Assembly (NCBI GenBank): GCA_004173185.1
Contig: SEFZ01000011.1
Location: forward strand, 1 to 64,000
Reading direction: 5' to 3'
Length of the DNA stretch: 64,000 nucleotides
Source: Sphingomonadales bacterium
GTDB taxonomy: Bacteria > Pseudomonadota > Alphaproteobacteria > Sphingomonadales > Sphingomonadaceae
The notes below the pieces were generated by a model. It worked only from the letters and a program-made list of their open reading frames with translations, did not search any database and was not told the origin of the DNA. Each line of letters opens with the position of its first letter. Position 1 is the first letter of the stretch. Below, piece by piece: positions 56,895 to 64,000 of this stretch. Both the position numbers and the translations under genes were made by a program.

Positions 56895-59033
56895 TCAGAA
56901 ATCGACGGTGGCCGAGAGCCACAGGCGGCGGCCTTCCTGGTTGTTGGCATATTCGCCGGCGTACACCGTGCTCGCGCCGCTGCGATACGGCAGATAGCGG
57001 ACGAAATCGGTGTTCAGCACATTGTAGATCGTCGCGCTGAGCTTGAACTTCTCGGTTACCGAGAGCGATCCGCCGAGGTGGAACAGTGCATAGCCCTTAT
57101 AGTCGCCGAGCGCCGTTTGCGCGGCACCAGCGCCGCGGAAGCGATCCGAGCGAACCTCCGTGCGGACCCAGGTCGATACGCTGTCGCTGACCCGCCAGCG
57201 CAGATTGCCGTTGATCATGTGCTTGGGCGTGTTGGTCAGCGGCAGGCCGATCTCGGCGCCGCTCTTCTGCTCGCTTTCGGTGTAGGTGTAGTTCAGGCCC
57301 AGCGTCAGATTGGGCGTGAATTTGAACCGTGCCGCGACTTCGCCGCCGCGAGTCACTGCCTCGTCGATGTTGACCGACTGGCCGAACAGATCGACATTCG
57401 GGAACGCGCCCACGTCGAGGCAGCCCGGACGGTTCGGATTGCCGGAGAAGCGGCAATTGGCGATGCCGGGGCCGCTGGCGATCTTGTCCTTGAAGTCATT
57501 GTTGAAGATCGTGACATTGCCGCTGAAGAAGCCGCCATTGTCGAAATAGACGCCAGCTTCATACGTGGTGCTGGTCTCGGGTGTCAGGCCTGGGCTGCCG
57601 AGCAGGGGGATCGTACCCTGGCCGCCGAAGCCGGTGATGCCCTCGGCGATCTGATCGAGCCGAGGCGTCTTGAAGCCACGGCTGACGCCGCCCTTCACCG
57701 TCAGCGAATCGCTGGCGTTCCAGACGAGATAGCCGCGCGGCGAAAACTTGCCGCCAAAGGTCGAGTGATTGTCATAGCGGCCGCCGAGCGTGAGGCGCAG
57801 CGTATCCATGATCTTCAGTTCGTTCTCGGCGAACAAAGCCCATTGCTGGAACTTGTAGGGGGCAGGGGCGACGCGATCGGTCATCTCGGCGTCCCAATAT
57901 TGCCCGCCCAGCGTGAAGGTGAAGATGCCCGCATTGCCGACGAAGCGCGTGTCGGCGATGCTGTTGGTCGCCTCCAGCGTGCGCGGCGTACCTGCGGCCA
58001 CGCCCGGCGTGCCCGGCGGCACGGTGCGGCCGATCGTCTCGGTGATGTTGCGGGTCAGCGTGCTCTCAAGGCTGCCGAAGCTGCCCATGCGCCAGGTGTG
58101 GGCGAGCACGTAATTGTCGCGGTTGAACTTCTGGAGCGGGCCATAGCCACCGGCGACGGTGTAGGTGCCAAGCTGGCCCTGGCTATTGTCATAGGTCTGC
58201 TCGGAGCGATCAAACTCGAACCACAAATCGTGATCGGCGCTGGGGGTTAGCGTCAGGCGACCGCCATAGGTGTAGATATCGGCCTTCACCGGGCTCGGCC
58301 CGCGCGTGCTGACCACCACCGGGGCACCGGCGGCATTGTCATAGGTCAGCGCGGACGCTTCACGGTGATAGAGGCTGCCGCGCACGCTGAGGCCGATCAG
58401 GTCGCTGACGATCGGACCCTGCGCAAAGCCGTTGAGCGCGACGATGTTACCGAACTCGTCATTCTCCTGAACGGTCGATTCGGCCGTTGCCGTTGCGATC
58501 CAGCTATCGCCGACCTTGCGGGTGATCAGATTGATCACGCCGCCCATCGCGTCCGATCCGTACAGCGTAGACATTGGCCCGCGCACGACTTCGATGCGGT
58601 TGATGGCCGAGAAGGGCGGGAGGAAGCCGGTCGAGGTTTCGCCGAAGCCGTTGGGGGTGACGCTGCCCGGCGAATTCTGGCGGCGGCCATCGACCAGCAC
58701 CAACGTATAGTCGCTCGGCATGCCGCGGATCGAGATGTTGAGACCGCCGGTCTTGCCCGCCGTCGCGCCGACATCGACGCCTTCGACGTCGTTCAGTGCT
58801 TCTGCCAGGCTGCCGAAGCGCTTGGTCTGCAAATCCTCGCGGGTGATCACGCTGATGCTTGCGGGTGCGTTGGTGATCTTTTGCTCAAAGCCCGACGCGG
58901 TGACGACGATCTCGGTATCGCCAGCATTGCTCACCTTCTGTGCAAAGGCGGGCTGCGCCGCCGCGAAGGCGAGAACCGTCAGCGCGGAACCCGCGCAAAA
59001 GCGCGCTGCGCGGCTGATGGACAGATCAATCAT
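56895..59033 (-). CDS. TonB-dependent siderophore-type receptor
   Basis: A 712-residue outer-membrane receptor: signal peptide to about residue 31 (AAQPAFAQ), TonB-box-like EIVVTASGFEQK, plug (ASISVITREDL ... IRGMPSDYTLVLVDGRRQN ... VVRGPMSTLYGSDAMGGVIN), and a barrel ending in SATVDF. The plug resembles catecholate siderophore receptors of the FepA/CirA group. A Fur-box-like site lies 20-38 bases upstream of the start, consistent with iron control. Substrate not determinable. Confidence 0.9.
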   Translation of the reverse strand: MIDLSISRAARFCAGSALTVLAFAAAQPAFAQKVSNAGDTEIVVTASGFEQKITNAPASISVITREDLQTKRFGSLAEALNDVEGVDVGATAGKTGGLNISIRGMPSDYTLVLVDGRRQNSPGSVTPNGFGETSTGFLPPFSAINRIEVVRGPMSTLYGSDAMGGVINLITRKVGDSWIATATAESTVQENDEFGNIVALNGFAQGPIVSDLIGLSVRGSLYHREASALTYDNAAGAPVVVSTRGPSPVKADIYTYGGRLTLTPSADHDLWFEFDRSEQTYDNSQGQLGTYTVAGGYGPLQKFNRDNYVLAHTWRMGSFGSLESTLTRNITETIGRTVPPGTPGVAAGTPRTLEATNSIADTRFVGNAGIFTFTLGGQYWDAEMTDRVAPAPYKFQQWALFAENELKIMDTLRLTLGGRYDNHSTFGGKFSPRGYLVWNASDSLTVKGGVSRGFKTPRLDQIAEGITGFGGQGTIPLLGSPGLTPETSTTYEAGVYFDNGGFFSGNVTIFNNDFKDKIASGPGIANCRFSGNPNRPGCLDVGAFPNVDLFGQSVNIDEAVTRGGEVAARFKFTPNLTLGLNYTYTESEQKSGAEIGLPLTNTPKHMINGNLRWRVSDSVSTWVRTEVRSDRFRGAGAAQTALGDYKGYALFHLGGSLSVTEKFKLSATIYNVLNTDFVRYLPYRSGASTVYAGEYANNQEGRRLWLSATVDF

Positions 59034-59052
59034 TGAAACCCCCGGTTAATAT

Positions 59053-59071
59053 TGCGAATGATTAGCATTAG
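59053..59071. promoter_or_regulatory. Fur-box-like palindrome
   Basis: The 19-mer TGCGAATGATTAGCATTAG matches the Fur consensus (GATAATGATAATCATTATC) at about 12 positions, with the AATGAT / CATT core intact. It sits ahead of the siderophore-type receptor. Confidence 0.5.
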
Positions 59072-59144
59072 ACGAAGGTGCGATTGATCCTCTAGGAACA
59101 GCGGGTCAACGCGGAAACCGGATTGGAAAGGCGGGAGCAACACT

Positions 59145-59915
59145 TTGTTACAATTGAAGCCGCTGGCGCCGGAGGCCGCGCCGAACGATCCCATCGCCGG
59201 GGTTCCGCCGCATATCGTGGTGGTGGAGGATGATGCCAGCGTGCGGGCGCTGCTCACCCGCATCCTGCGCGAATGCGGCTATGACGTAACCGGCGCAGCG
59301 GATGGCGACGAACTGGAAGCGGCGATGATCGAGCGCCAGATCGATCTGATCCTGCTCGATATCATGCTGCCCGGCGCCGATGGGCTGGAACTCTGCCAAT
59401 CGATCCGCGCCCGCAGCAAGGTGCCCATCGTGATCGTCAGCGCGCGTGGGCAGGAAAGCGATCGCGTGACCGGGCTCGATCTTGGCGCGGACGATTATAT
59501 CGCCAAGCCGTTTGGCCGATCCGAACTGCTTGCCCGCGTCCGGGCCGTATTGCGGCGGGGCGGCGATCTGCATGTGCCGCTCGATATTCCCACGCCCGAA
59601 CGCTTCGACTTTGCCGAATGGCGCTATCATGCGCGCCGCCGCGAACTGATCGCGCCATCGGGGGCTGAGGTTGAGCTGACCGCTGCCGAGCACGAACTGC
59701 TGCTAACCTTGCTGCGCCATCCCCAGCGGATGATCGGGCGCGAGCGGCTGTTGGAGATGTCGCGCAGCCGGATCGGTCACGCCACCGATCGCAGCATCGA
59801 CGTGTTGATCAGCCGGTTGCGCCGCAAGCTGGGCGATGGCCGCCGCGCGCACCCGATCATCCGCACGATCCGTGGCGTGGGGTACATGCTTGCAGCCGAC
59901 GTTACCCGCTCTTGA
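59145..59915 (+). CDS. OmpR-family response regulator
   Basis: A 256-residue regulator: receiver domain (IVVVEDDASVRALLTRIL, phosphorylated Asp72 in LILLDIMLPGADG, Lys in IAKPFG) and winged-helix output (LTAAEHELLLTLLRHP ... RSIDVLISRLRRKLGD ... RTIRGVGYML). The start is TTG 59145 with GGGAG 7 bases upstream. An N-terminal extension of about 20 residues precedes the receiver. It is paired with the histidine kinase that follows, and divergent from the siderophore-type receptor. Confidence 0.93.
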   Translation: MLQLKPLAPEAAPNDPIAGVPPHIVVVEDDASVRALLTRILRECGYDVTGAADGDELEAAMIERQIDLILLDIMLPGADGLELCQSIRARSKVPIVIVSARGQESDRVTGLDLGADDYIAKPFGRSELLARVRAVLRRGGDLHVPLDIPTPERFDFAEWRYHARRRELIAPSGAEVELTAAEHELLLTLLRHPQRMIGRERLLEMSRSRIGHATDRSIDVLISRLRRKLGDGRRAHPIIRTIRGVGYMLAADVTRS

Positions 59916-59917
59916 AT

Positions 59918-61222
59918 ATGCGGAGGCGCCCGCGCGGCATGATTGGCCGCATCGCGCTGGTGCTGTTCGCCGCGCTGCTGCTTGAACTGCTCGGCAACAT
60001 CGCGCTGCATCGCTGGCAGGATCGCGAGCTGATCTCTTCGCAGGAACTGGCTCGCGTGGCTGAGACCCTGGTATCCGCCGATCGCGCCGCTGCTGCCGCT
60101 CCGCGCGCGGACCGCGCCCGCATCATGCATCAGCTCGATCGGCCGGGCATGGCACTCAACTGGGTACCGCGCACCGTCATCACCGATTTCACCGAGTCGC
60201 TCGATCATCTGATCGAGACGCGGGCCGCATTGGTTCGCGCCGCACCGGCTTTGGCCGCACGCCCGCTGCGCCTGACGATCCTGCCATCGCCGCAAAAGGG
60301 GCAGCGCGATCTTGTCGGCGCGAAGCCGCTTGCCGACGGATCGTTCGTCACCTTTCGCGTCACGCCCTATCTCGCATCGCCACCCAGCGCCGCGCTCATC
60401 ACGCTGGCCCATCTGCTGCTGATCGCGGCGGTGCTGACCGTCGCATTGCTGATGACCCGCGCGCTGGTTCGTCCCTTGCGCGATCTGGCCGAGGCAGCGG
60501 ATGCCAGCGGCCGTGGAAAGCCTACGACGTTCGCCAGCGAAGGCCCGCACGAAGTCCGGCGCGTCGCCGCTGCGTTCGCTGCGATGCAGAGCCGGTTGCT
60601 CAAGATGGTCGAGGATCATAGCCAGGCGCTGGTTGCGGTGTCGCACGATCTGCGCACCCCGATCCAGCGGATGCAACTGCGCGCGGCGCTGCTCGCCGAT
60701 CCCGAAATGCGCGATATGATGACCGGTGATCTGATCGAGATGGAGCGGTTCATCGGTTCTATTCTGGCCTATGTGCGCGATGATGAGGTGGAGGCGGCCC
60801 GGCTTGTCGATGTTGCTGCGATCGTCACGACGGCGGTGGACAATGCCACGGATGCGGGCGCGGGGATCAGCTATCGCGGACCCGATACGCTGGCGGTCAG
60901 CACGCGCCCGATCGCGTTGAAGCGGGTGCTCAACAATCTGATCGATAATGCCATGCGCCACGCCAGCGCGATCGAGGTTTCGCTCGAAGAATCCGGGCCG
61001 GGGTTCACGGTGACGGTCGAGGATGACGGCCCGGGCATTCCGGCCGATCGCCGGGCCGAAATGCTGCTGCCGTTCCGCCGGATGGAGGGTGCGCGAAGCC
61101 CGCATAGCGGCGGCGCGGGGCTTGGCCTTGCAATCAGTTGCAAGGCTGTGGCTGCGATGGGCGGCACGCTGGAACTGGACACCAGCAGGCTAAACGGGCT
61201 GGCGGTCATCATCCGTTTGTGA
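59918..61222 (+). CDS. membrane histidine kinase
   Basis: A 434-residue sensor kinase: two membrane segments (IALVLFAALLLELLGNIAL and HLLLIAAVLTVALLMT), a short periplasmic domain, HAMP (VRPLRDLAEAADAS), HisKA with VAVSHDLRTPIQRM, N-box NNLIDNAMRHA, and GGAGLGLAIS. A TTG at 59912 overlapping the regulator stop is an alternative start. Likely partner of the preceding OmpR-type regulator; the signal is unknown. Confidence 0.92.
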   Translation: MRRRPRGMIGRIALVLFAALLLELLGNIALHRWQDRELISSQELARVAETLVSADRAAAAAPRADRARIMHQLDRPGMALNWVPRTVITDFTESLDHLIETRAALVRAAPALAARPLRLTILPSPQKGQRDLVGAKPLADGSFVTFRVTPYLASPPSAALITLAHLLLIAAVLTVALLMTRALVRPLRDLAEAADASGRGKPTTFASEGPHEVRRVAAAFAAMQSRLLKMVEDHSQALVAVSHDLRTPIQRMQLRAALLADPEMRDMMTGDLIEMERFIGSILAYVRDDEVEAARLVDVAAIVTTAVDNATDAGAGISYRGPDTLAVSTRPIALKRVLNNLIDNAMRHASAIEVSLEESGPGFTVTVEDDGPGIPADRRAEMLLPFRRMEGARSPHSGGAGLGLAISCKAVAAMGGTLELDTSRLNGLAVIIRL

Positions 61223-61312
61223 GGGAATAGCGTCGGTTATTTTGACAGTAACCACCCGGCCTTCTGCGCCGTTAACGATCGTATCCCGCGCAATTCCGTG
61301 CATTTTCAATTC

Positions 61313-61328
61313 TGGTATCATGGATGCA
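61313..61328 (+). promoter_or_regulatory. sigma54-like promoter before the PEP-CTERM gene
   Basis: TGGTATCATGGATGCA: GG at 61314-61315 and GC at 61326-61327 are separated by exactly 10 bases, with 9 of 12 consensus bases matched. The ATG is 35 bases downstream. Confidence 0.45.
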
Positions 61329-61362
61329 TCGATCCCCTCGAGAATAATATGGGGGTCAAAAC

Positions 61363-61977
61363 ATGCGATTTTTCCTGGTAAGTGCGGCTGCGGCTGTCTC
61401 CTTCCTTCCGGCCGCTGCTTTGGCGACAGATGACAAGTTCAAAGCGAGCAAGGGTGGCAGCTCGACTTCGAGCGGTTGGGGCGGTTCCAGCAGCAAGGGC
61501 GGATCGAGCAGCTATGGCGGATCGACCGGATCGAGCAGCAAGGGTGGCTCCAGCAGCTATGGTGGTTCGACGGGGTCGAGCAGCAAGGGCGGCTCCAGCA
61601 GCTACGGCGGTTCTACCGGATCAAGCAGCTATGGCGGCTCCAGCAGCAAGGGCGGATCGAGCAGCTATGGCGGTTCGACCGGATCCAGCAGCTATGGCGG
61701 CTCCAGCAGCAAGGGCGGATCGAGCAGCTATGGCGGTTCGACTGGATCCAGCAGCTATGGTGGCTCCAGCAGCAAGGGCGGATCGAGCAGCTATGGTGGT
61801 TCAACCGGATCCAGCAGCTACGGCGGATCGAGCAGCTACGGTGGGTCCAGCAGCTATGGCGGTTCGTCGGGTGGCAGCAGCGGTGGCCCTACGCCCGTTC
61901 CTGAGCCGGCGACGATCGCGCTGATGGGCATGGGCATCGCCGGACTTGCGATCGCGCGCCGGCGCCGCAAGCGCTAA
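61363..61977 (+). CDS. repetitive PEP-CTERM surface protein
   Basis: A 204-residue product with signal peptide (FLVSAAAAVSFLPAAALA), a central region of Ser-Gly-Tyr-Lys repeats (about 30-172; unit GGSSSYGGSTGSSSYGGSSS + K), and a C-terminal sorting signal PVPEPATIALMGMGIAGLAI followed by ARRRRKR. Such proteins are cut by exosortase and secreted to the surface; the exosortase genes are not in this window. The repeats suggest an extended, flexible, probably glycosylated matrix protein. Confidence 0.92.
   Translation: MRFFLVSAAAAVSFLPAAALATDDKFKASKGGSSTSSGWGGSSSKGGSSSYGGSTGSSSKGGSSSYGGSTGSSSKGGSSSYGGSTGSSSYGGSSSKGGSSSYGGSTGSSSYGGSSSKGGSSSYGGSTGSSSYGGSSSKGGSSSYGGSTGSSSYGGSSSYGGSSSYGGSSGGSSGGPTPVPEPATIALMGMGIAGLAIARRRRKR
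61453..61878. repeat. tandem coding repeats in the PEP-CTERM gene
   Basis: Shorter GGSSSKGGSSSYGG units lead into 63-base units (21 residues) repeated at least three times, with only a few synonymous changes. They extend over about 420 bases. Confidence 0.9.
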
Positions 61978-62021
61978 GTCCCGCTTTCGCTGTTGTTACA
62001 GCCAGTATCACACGCGTATCA

Positions 62022-62060
62022 CAAGGGCCGGCGCGAGAAGCGACCGGCCCTTGTTGTTTG
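62022..62060 (+). terminator. Rho-independent terminator after the PEP-CTERM gene
   Basis: CAAGGGCCGG (62022-62031) and CCGGCCCTTG (62044-62053), perfect 10-base stem with a 12-base loop, followed by TTGTTTGTT. Confidence 0.85.
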
Positions 62061-62067
62061 TTCGGGG

Positions 62068-64000
62068 TTAGAACTGTGCTCGCACGCCCGCGAACACGCT
62101 GCGCCGCTCGACCGGATAAAACACTGCGCTCGCCGGGGTATAAGCGATCACCGCGGAGATATCCCCGGCCGCCTTTTTGTCGGCCAGATTGCGGGCATCC
62201 ACGAACACCGTAACGCGCTCACCGATTTTCGCCTGCGCGCCGATCCCGAGCAGCGCATAGCCGCGCGGGCGGAAGCTGTTGGCATAATCCACGAACGCGC
62301 CTTCGGGCATCCACTCTACATTGGGCGAGATGCTGAGCGCGTCGGTGCCCAGTCGAAGTTCGGTGCGGAAGACATGTTCTGGGACGACCGGCAGGCGGTT
62401 GTTGTGGAACTGCGCGTCGTCGCGGAAGCGGAAGTCGCTATACATATAGACCTGACGCAGCCGCGCCCATTTGCCGATATCCAGATCGAGCCCGGCTTCG
62501 ACGCCCTGATGCCGCGTGCGGCCAGCGTTGAAGGTCGATGCGGGGATCGTGCTCGACACGGTATATTGCAGCAGTTCGCCGTCCAGATCGGCGCGATAGG
62601 CGCTGATATCGAAGCGTAGCGGCCCGATGCTGCCGCGCGCGCCGATCTCGCTGGTCCATGCGCGCTGGGCATCGAGCGGCACATAGCTGGCGATCTGGGC
62701 GAGTTCGGAGAAGCCCGGCAGTTCGTGGCTGCGGCTGAAATTCCCGTAGAACTGGACGTCTTTCGAGACCTCATAGAGCAGGCCGAATTTGGGTGAGAGC
62801 TGATCGAAGCTCCGGCGGCCCGAGACGATTGCCGGGAATGTCTGATCCTGCCGCCGAACGCCCGACGTGTAGATCGCGCCCGCGATCAGCGTCAGCCCGG
62901 GCAGGGGACGGATACGGCCCTCCGCATACGCGTCGAGTGTGCGCGCTTCGAGATCTGCCTCAAAGGTGCGCGCGGCGCGCTTGCCGTTGACGTTCACATA
63001 ACGCTTCGAATCCAGATTGCCGAAGCGCGCGGTGACGCCCGCGACGAAACCGAACGCGCCGAAATCCTGCTCGAGCCGCGCATAGCTGCCCCAATCGAGC
63101 GACTTCTGATCCACCACCTGAAAGATCGGGTGATAGAGCTTCTTCGAATTGAGGAACACGCCGACATCGAGCCCGCCATTGCCCAGCACGAAGCTGGTGC
63201 GGTTTTGCACGCGGATCGAATCGACGTTGCGATGCTGATCGCCCGCGAACGATCCGGTCTGCGGGCGCGTCGTCGCCATCGCATAAGTCAGCGCGCCGGG
63301 AAGCTCCTGATCGATCGACTGGACGTTCGCGTAGAAGCGCGTCTCGATCCCGTCGGTCAGGCGGATGCCGATATTGCCCGCAATGCGCAGCGCTTTCCGG
63401 CGAGCATGCTCGCGATCACCGTTCGAACGATCCCCCGCGACTGCGATATACGCATCGCCGCGCGCATCGGCGAAGCCCGCGCTGGCAAAGCCACGCAGCG
63501 TATCGAAGCTGCCGCCATCGAGGCGGACGGTCACGCCCTTGGCGCTGCGCCCGGTCGGCGTCACGCCGTTGACTGCGCCGCCAAGCGTGGAGGCACCGAA
63601 GCGCAGCGCATTGGCGCCGCGAAACACTTCGACATGCTGGAGGAAGCTTGGGTCCAGCTCCTGGAAATCGCCATTATCGTCGGCGAGGTTGATCGGCACG
63701 CCATCCTGCAACAGCGTCAGCCCGCGCATATGGAAGCCACGGCTGATGCCGGAGCCACGTATCGAGATACGCACTTCCTGCCCGAAGCGCGGCTGGGTGT
63801 AGACGCCCGGGGAGAAAGCGAGAACGTCGCGCAGCGACACGGCCTGGCGGTTTTCGAATTCGCTGGCGGGGACGACATTCGATCCGCCGGGGGTCTCGCG
63901 AACCCGCTGGATCGCTTCCTCGATCAGCCGCTCGGCGCTGACGACGATCTCGTCGGGATGGGGTGGAGCTTCCTGCGCGAAAGCGGGGAGGGCGGCGAAC
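62068..64000 (-). CDS. TonB-dependent receptor, N-terminus cut by window end
   Basis: The frame is open to the window end; the visible 644 residues begin in the signal peptide (FAALPAFAQ), then DEIVVSAERLIEEAIQRV, the plug with RDVLAFSPGVYTQPRFGQEV, VPINLADDNGDFQELD and VFRGANALRFGASTLGGAVN, and a barrel ending SVFAGVRAQF. The plug resembles FecA-like iron(III)-citrate receptors (moderate confidence). A start at GTG 63840 is possible but would miss the signal peptide, so the gene extends beyond base 64000. Confidence 0.88.
   Translation of the reverse strand, partial: FAALPAFAQEAPPHPDEIVVSAERLIEEAIQRVRETPGGSNVVPASEFENRQAVSLRDVLAFSPGVYTQPRFGQEVRISIRGSGISRGFHMRGLTLLQDGVPINLADDNGDFQELDPSFLQHVEVFRGANALRFGASTLGGAVNGVTPTGRSAKGVTVRLDGGSFDTLRGFASAGFADARGDAYIAVAGDRSNGDREHARRKALRIAGNIGIRLTDGIETRFYANVQSIDQELPGALTYAMATTRPQTGSFAGDQHRNVDSIRVQNRTSFVLGNGGLDVGVFLNSKKLYHPIFQVVDQKSLDWGSYARLEQDFGAFGFVAGVTARFGNLDSKRYVNVNGKRAARTFEADLEARTLDAYAEGRIRPLPGLTLIAGAIYTSGVRRQDQTFPAIVSGRRSFDQLSPKFGLLYEVSKDVQFYGNFSRSHELPGFSELAQIASYVPLDAQRAWTSEIGARGSIGPLRFDISAYRADLDGELLQYTVSSTIPASTFNAGRTRHQGVEAGLDLDIGKWARLRQVYMYSDFRFRDDAQFHNNRLPVVPEHVFRTELRLGTDALSISPNVEWMPEGAFVDYANSFRPRGYALLGIGAQAKIGERVTVFVDARNLADKKAAGDISAVIAYTPASAVFYPVERRSVFAGVRAQF

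Noticed and set aside
61453..61878. CRISPR-like appearance of evenly spaced repeats in the PEP-CTERM gene
   Set aside because: The repeats are in frame, contiguous without unique spacers, and encode Ser/Gly/Tyr units; no cas genes are nearby.

Overview
The window (64 kb, high GC) looks like chromosome of a sphingomonad (Alphaproteobacteria, Sphingomonadaceae). This rests on protein content: an Entner-Doudoroff operon, several TonB-dependent receptors, a type 2 ArgC, RcnB-like secreted proteins, a PEP-CTERM protein, an ScfR-type regulator beside propionyl-CoA genes, and many REP-like palindromes. There are no rRNA genes, insertion sequences, prophage genes or CRISPR arrays. One tRNA (Glu, CTC) is present.

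Layout. 1-1037 (minus): rpsF-rpsR-rplI, with rplI cut by the window edge. 1188-2637: two secreted proteins. 2853-8922: fatty-acid synthesis (fabD, fabG, acpP, fabF) with mltG behind fabF, a GxxExxY nuclease-fold gene between fabD and fabG, and a tandem pair of secreted paralogues. 9302-15003 (minus): zwf-pgl-edd-glk-eda, converting glucose to pyruvate plus glyceraldehyde-3-phosphate. 15097-16695: argC, an SH3-like protein and a MarR regulator. 16906-19856: secG, pyrG, a 65-residue protein and Hsp20 with a candidate RpoH promoter. 20104-30318: a TonB receptor, lolC/E-lolD, glutathione peroxidase, two conserved small proteins and dnaE. 30386-33186: an acyl-CoA ligase and a CHASE3-GGDEF cyclase. 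33291-36480: a rearranged pyrimidine-degradation cluster, rutB - small membrane protein - rutC - rutD - rutA.

36667-46357 is accessory: an SGNH hydrolase/polysaccharide deacetylase fusion, a PA0069-type radical SAM protein, a glyoxalase-fold protein, a YbjN-like protein, a prolyl-4-hydroxylase-like oxygenase, a repetitive RcnB-like protein, an orphan 2Fe-2S subunit, a LigB-type dioxygenase, a GIY-YIG gene inside perfect inverted repeats, and a class II aldolase. 46550-56385 is a propionyl-CoA regulon: a divergent ScfR-like regulator, then pccB - small unknown gene - mce - enoyl-CoA hydratase - methylmalonyl-CoA mutase - bioB - pccA. Together these take propionyl-CoA to succinyl-CoA, and bioB supplies the biotin cofactor of the carboxylase. 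56444-64000: a 52-residue protein beside a perfect DnaA box, tRNA-Glu, a siderophore-type receptor with a Fur-like box, a two-component pair, the PEP-CTERM protein with a sigma54-like promoter, and a receptor cut by the window end.

The most unusual signal is a set of inverted-repeat doublets. One pair (perfect 30 bp) encloses only a GIY-YIG nuclease gene. A weaker pair encloses the GxxExxY nuclease-fold gene. Others lie between genes, and one has become part of the bioB reading frame.
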